DNA of 64,000 nucleotides from Pseudorhodoferax sp. Leaf265. GTDB taxonomy: Bacteria > Pseudomonadota > Gammaproteobacteria > Burkholderiales > Burkholderiaceae_C. This document shows positions 63,369 to 64,000 of this stretch, piece after piece (the stretch's first letter is position 1; each line of letters opens with the position of its first letter). The position numbers and the translations under genes were made by a program. The notes beneath the pieces are model-generated. The model did not search any database. It was given only the letters and a program-made list of their open reading frames with translations, and had not been told where the DNA came from. The stretch is taken from NCBI RefSeq assembly GCF_001422365.1, contig NZ_LMMT01000037.1, positions 62,001-126,000 on the forward strand. The letters run 5' to 3'.

Positions 63369-64000
63369 ATGACAAACACCGAACAACAACCCCGGCGCCG
63401 CTGGCCCCTCGTCGCGCTGGGCGCGCTCACGCTCCTGATGGGCGCATTTCTGGCCGTCGGCGGCGCCTGGCTCGTCGGCCTGGGCGGCAGCTGGTACTTC
63501 GTGCTGGCCGGCATCGCGCTGCTGGCCTCTGGCTTCCTGGTCGTGCGCGGCAGCCCGGCCGGGGCCTGGCTGTTCGCGCTGACGCTGCTGGCCACGGCCT
63601 TCTGGGCGCTGGTCGACGTGGGCCTGCGCTTCTGGCCCCTGGTCTCGCGCCTGATGGCCTTCGGCGTGCTGGGCCTGCTGATGGCGCTGGCCTATCCGGC
63701 GCTGGTCCGCGCGTCCGGTGGCAAGCCCGGCAAGGGCGCCTATGCCGTGGCCGGCCTGCTGCTAGCCGCCCTGGTGGCCACGGGCGGCTACGCCTTCGTG
63801 CCCGCGCCCGTGGTTGCCGCGCAGAACCCCGGCCAGCCAGCCACCCCGGTGGCACCCGGCAGCGAACAGAAGGACTGGCTGCACTGGGGCAACACCACGG
63901 CCGGTAGCCGCTTCGCCGCGCTGGAGCAGATCACGCGCGCCAACGTAGGCCAGCTGCAGGTGGCCTGGACGGCCCACACCGGCGACATTCCGCAGAGCAC
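63369..64000 (+). CDS. Membrane-bound PQQ-dependent dehydrogenase (Gcd/QuiA family), 5' part
   Basis: The gene starts at ATG 63369 and runs off the window after 210 codons. The N-terminal 135 residues contain about five transmembrane helices (WPLVALGALTLLMGAFLAVG, WYFVLAGIALLASGFLVVRG, FGVLGLLMALAYPALV and AVAGLLLAALVATGGYAFVP), as in membrane glucose/quinate/shikimate dehydrogenases. The propeller begins at about residue 170 with DWLHWGNTTAGSRFAALEQI, TRANVGQLQVAWTAHTGDIP, the typical start of the PQQ domain. It oxidises a sugar or cyclic acid in the periplasm and passes electrons to ubiquinone. The active-site part is outside the window. Confidence 0.9.
   Translation, partial: MTNTEQQPRRRWPLVALGALTLLMGAFLAVGGAWLVGLGGSWYFVLAGIALLASGFLVVRGSPAGAWLFALTLLATAFWALVDVGLRFWPLVSRLMAFGVLGLLMALAYPALVRASGGKPGKGAYAVAGLLLAALVATGGYAFVPAPVVAAQNPGQPATPVAPGSEQKDWLHWGNTTAGSRFAALEQITRANVGQLQVAWTAHTGDIPQS

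Overview
This is a 64-kb stretch of high-GC chromosome from a betaproteobacterium. The most likely group is Burkholderiales, family Comamonadaceae (a relative of Acidovorax, Variovorax or Hydrogenophaga). The grounds are the very GC-rich codon use, two Bug/TTT-type periplasmic receptors, several acyl-CoA dehydrogenase and CoA-ligase loci, PEP-CTERM proteins, many LysR and GntR regulators, and a betaproteobacterial-style chromosomal integron. I saw no rRNA, tRNA or CRISPR array. No species name can be justified from the sequence alone.

Layout. 0-5 kb: a GntR/FCD regulator, a small RlpA-like protein, and an acyl-CoA dehydrogenase / AraC regulator / dienoyl-CoA-reductase-like SDR run. 4.7-5.8 kb: a secreted PEP-CTERM protein carrying two ribosomal L7/L12 C-terminal domains, which is the most unusual gene here. 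6-9 kb: a DUF4287 protein and a large Ig-NHL lipoprotein. 8.8-13.7 kb (minus strand): CoA ligase, acyl-CoA dehydrogenase, TTT receptor and LysR regulator. 13.9-16.4 kb: a zinc-knuckle peptide, a TPR membrane protein and a BenE-type transporter. 16.5-21.5 kb: a MocR regulator and a divergent two-component system. 21.6-25.3 kb: small envelope/stress-type genes, a hemerythrin and a chemoreceptor. 25.3-31.9 kb: SDR, LysR, a TIM-barrel/flavoprotein pair, and MFS/LysR.

31.9-36.8 kb is a relic integron: a frameshifted integrase whose catalytic tyrosine has become serine, an attI-like junction, and low-GC cassettes with attC sites. An IS3-family element has landed inside one cassette, and an older IS3 fragment follows. 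37-38 kb: a second PEP-CTERM gene with an excellent sigma-54 promoter and a strong terminator. 38-44.4 kb: dusA, a hydroxyacid dehydrogenase, a lipoprotein peptidase, and a thiolase-fold/DUF35/enoyl-CoA-hydratase operon.

44.4-53.5 kb: a D-2-hydroxyacid/serine-glyoxylate locus. A GntR regulator and a large FAD/Fe-S dehydrogenase diverge from an aminotransferase and a TTT receptor, and matching palindromes lie between them. Ornithine-cyclodeaminase-like and MFS genes follow. 53.6-55.3 kb: an XRE regulator and a FitAB/VapBC-type toxin-antitoxin pair with a clear operator. 55.3-60.4 kb: a MarR-controlled aromatic-acid-type efflux operon (FUSC, DUF1656, membrane fusion protein, outer-membrane factor). 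60.6-64 kb: periplasmic asparaginase, a DUF3445 protein, an acidic small protein, and the start of a membrane-bound PQQ dehydrogenase that runs off the end.

Taken together the genes suit a free-living degrader of fatty, aromatic and hydroxy acids: each catabolic or efflux block has its own local regulator, and for most of them an operator-like palindrome is visible. Promoter, operator and attC calls come from reading the sequence by eye and have not been tested statistically.
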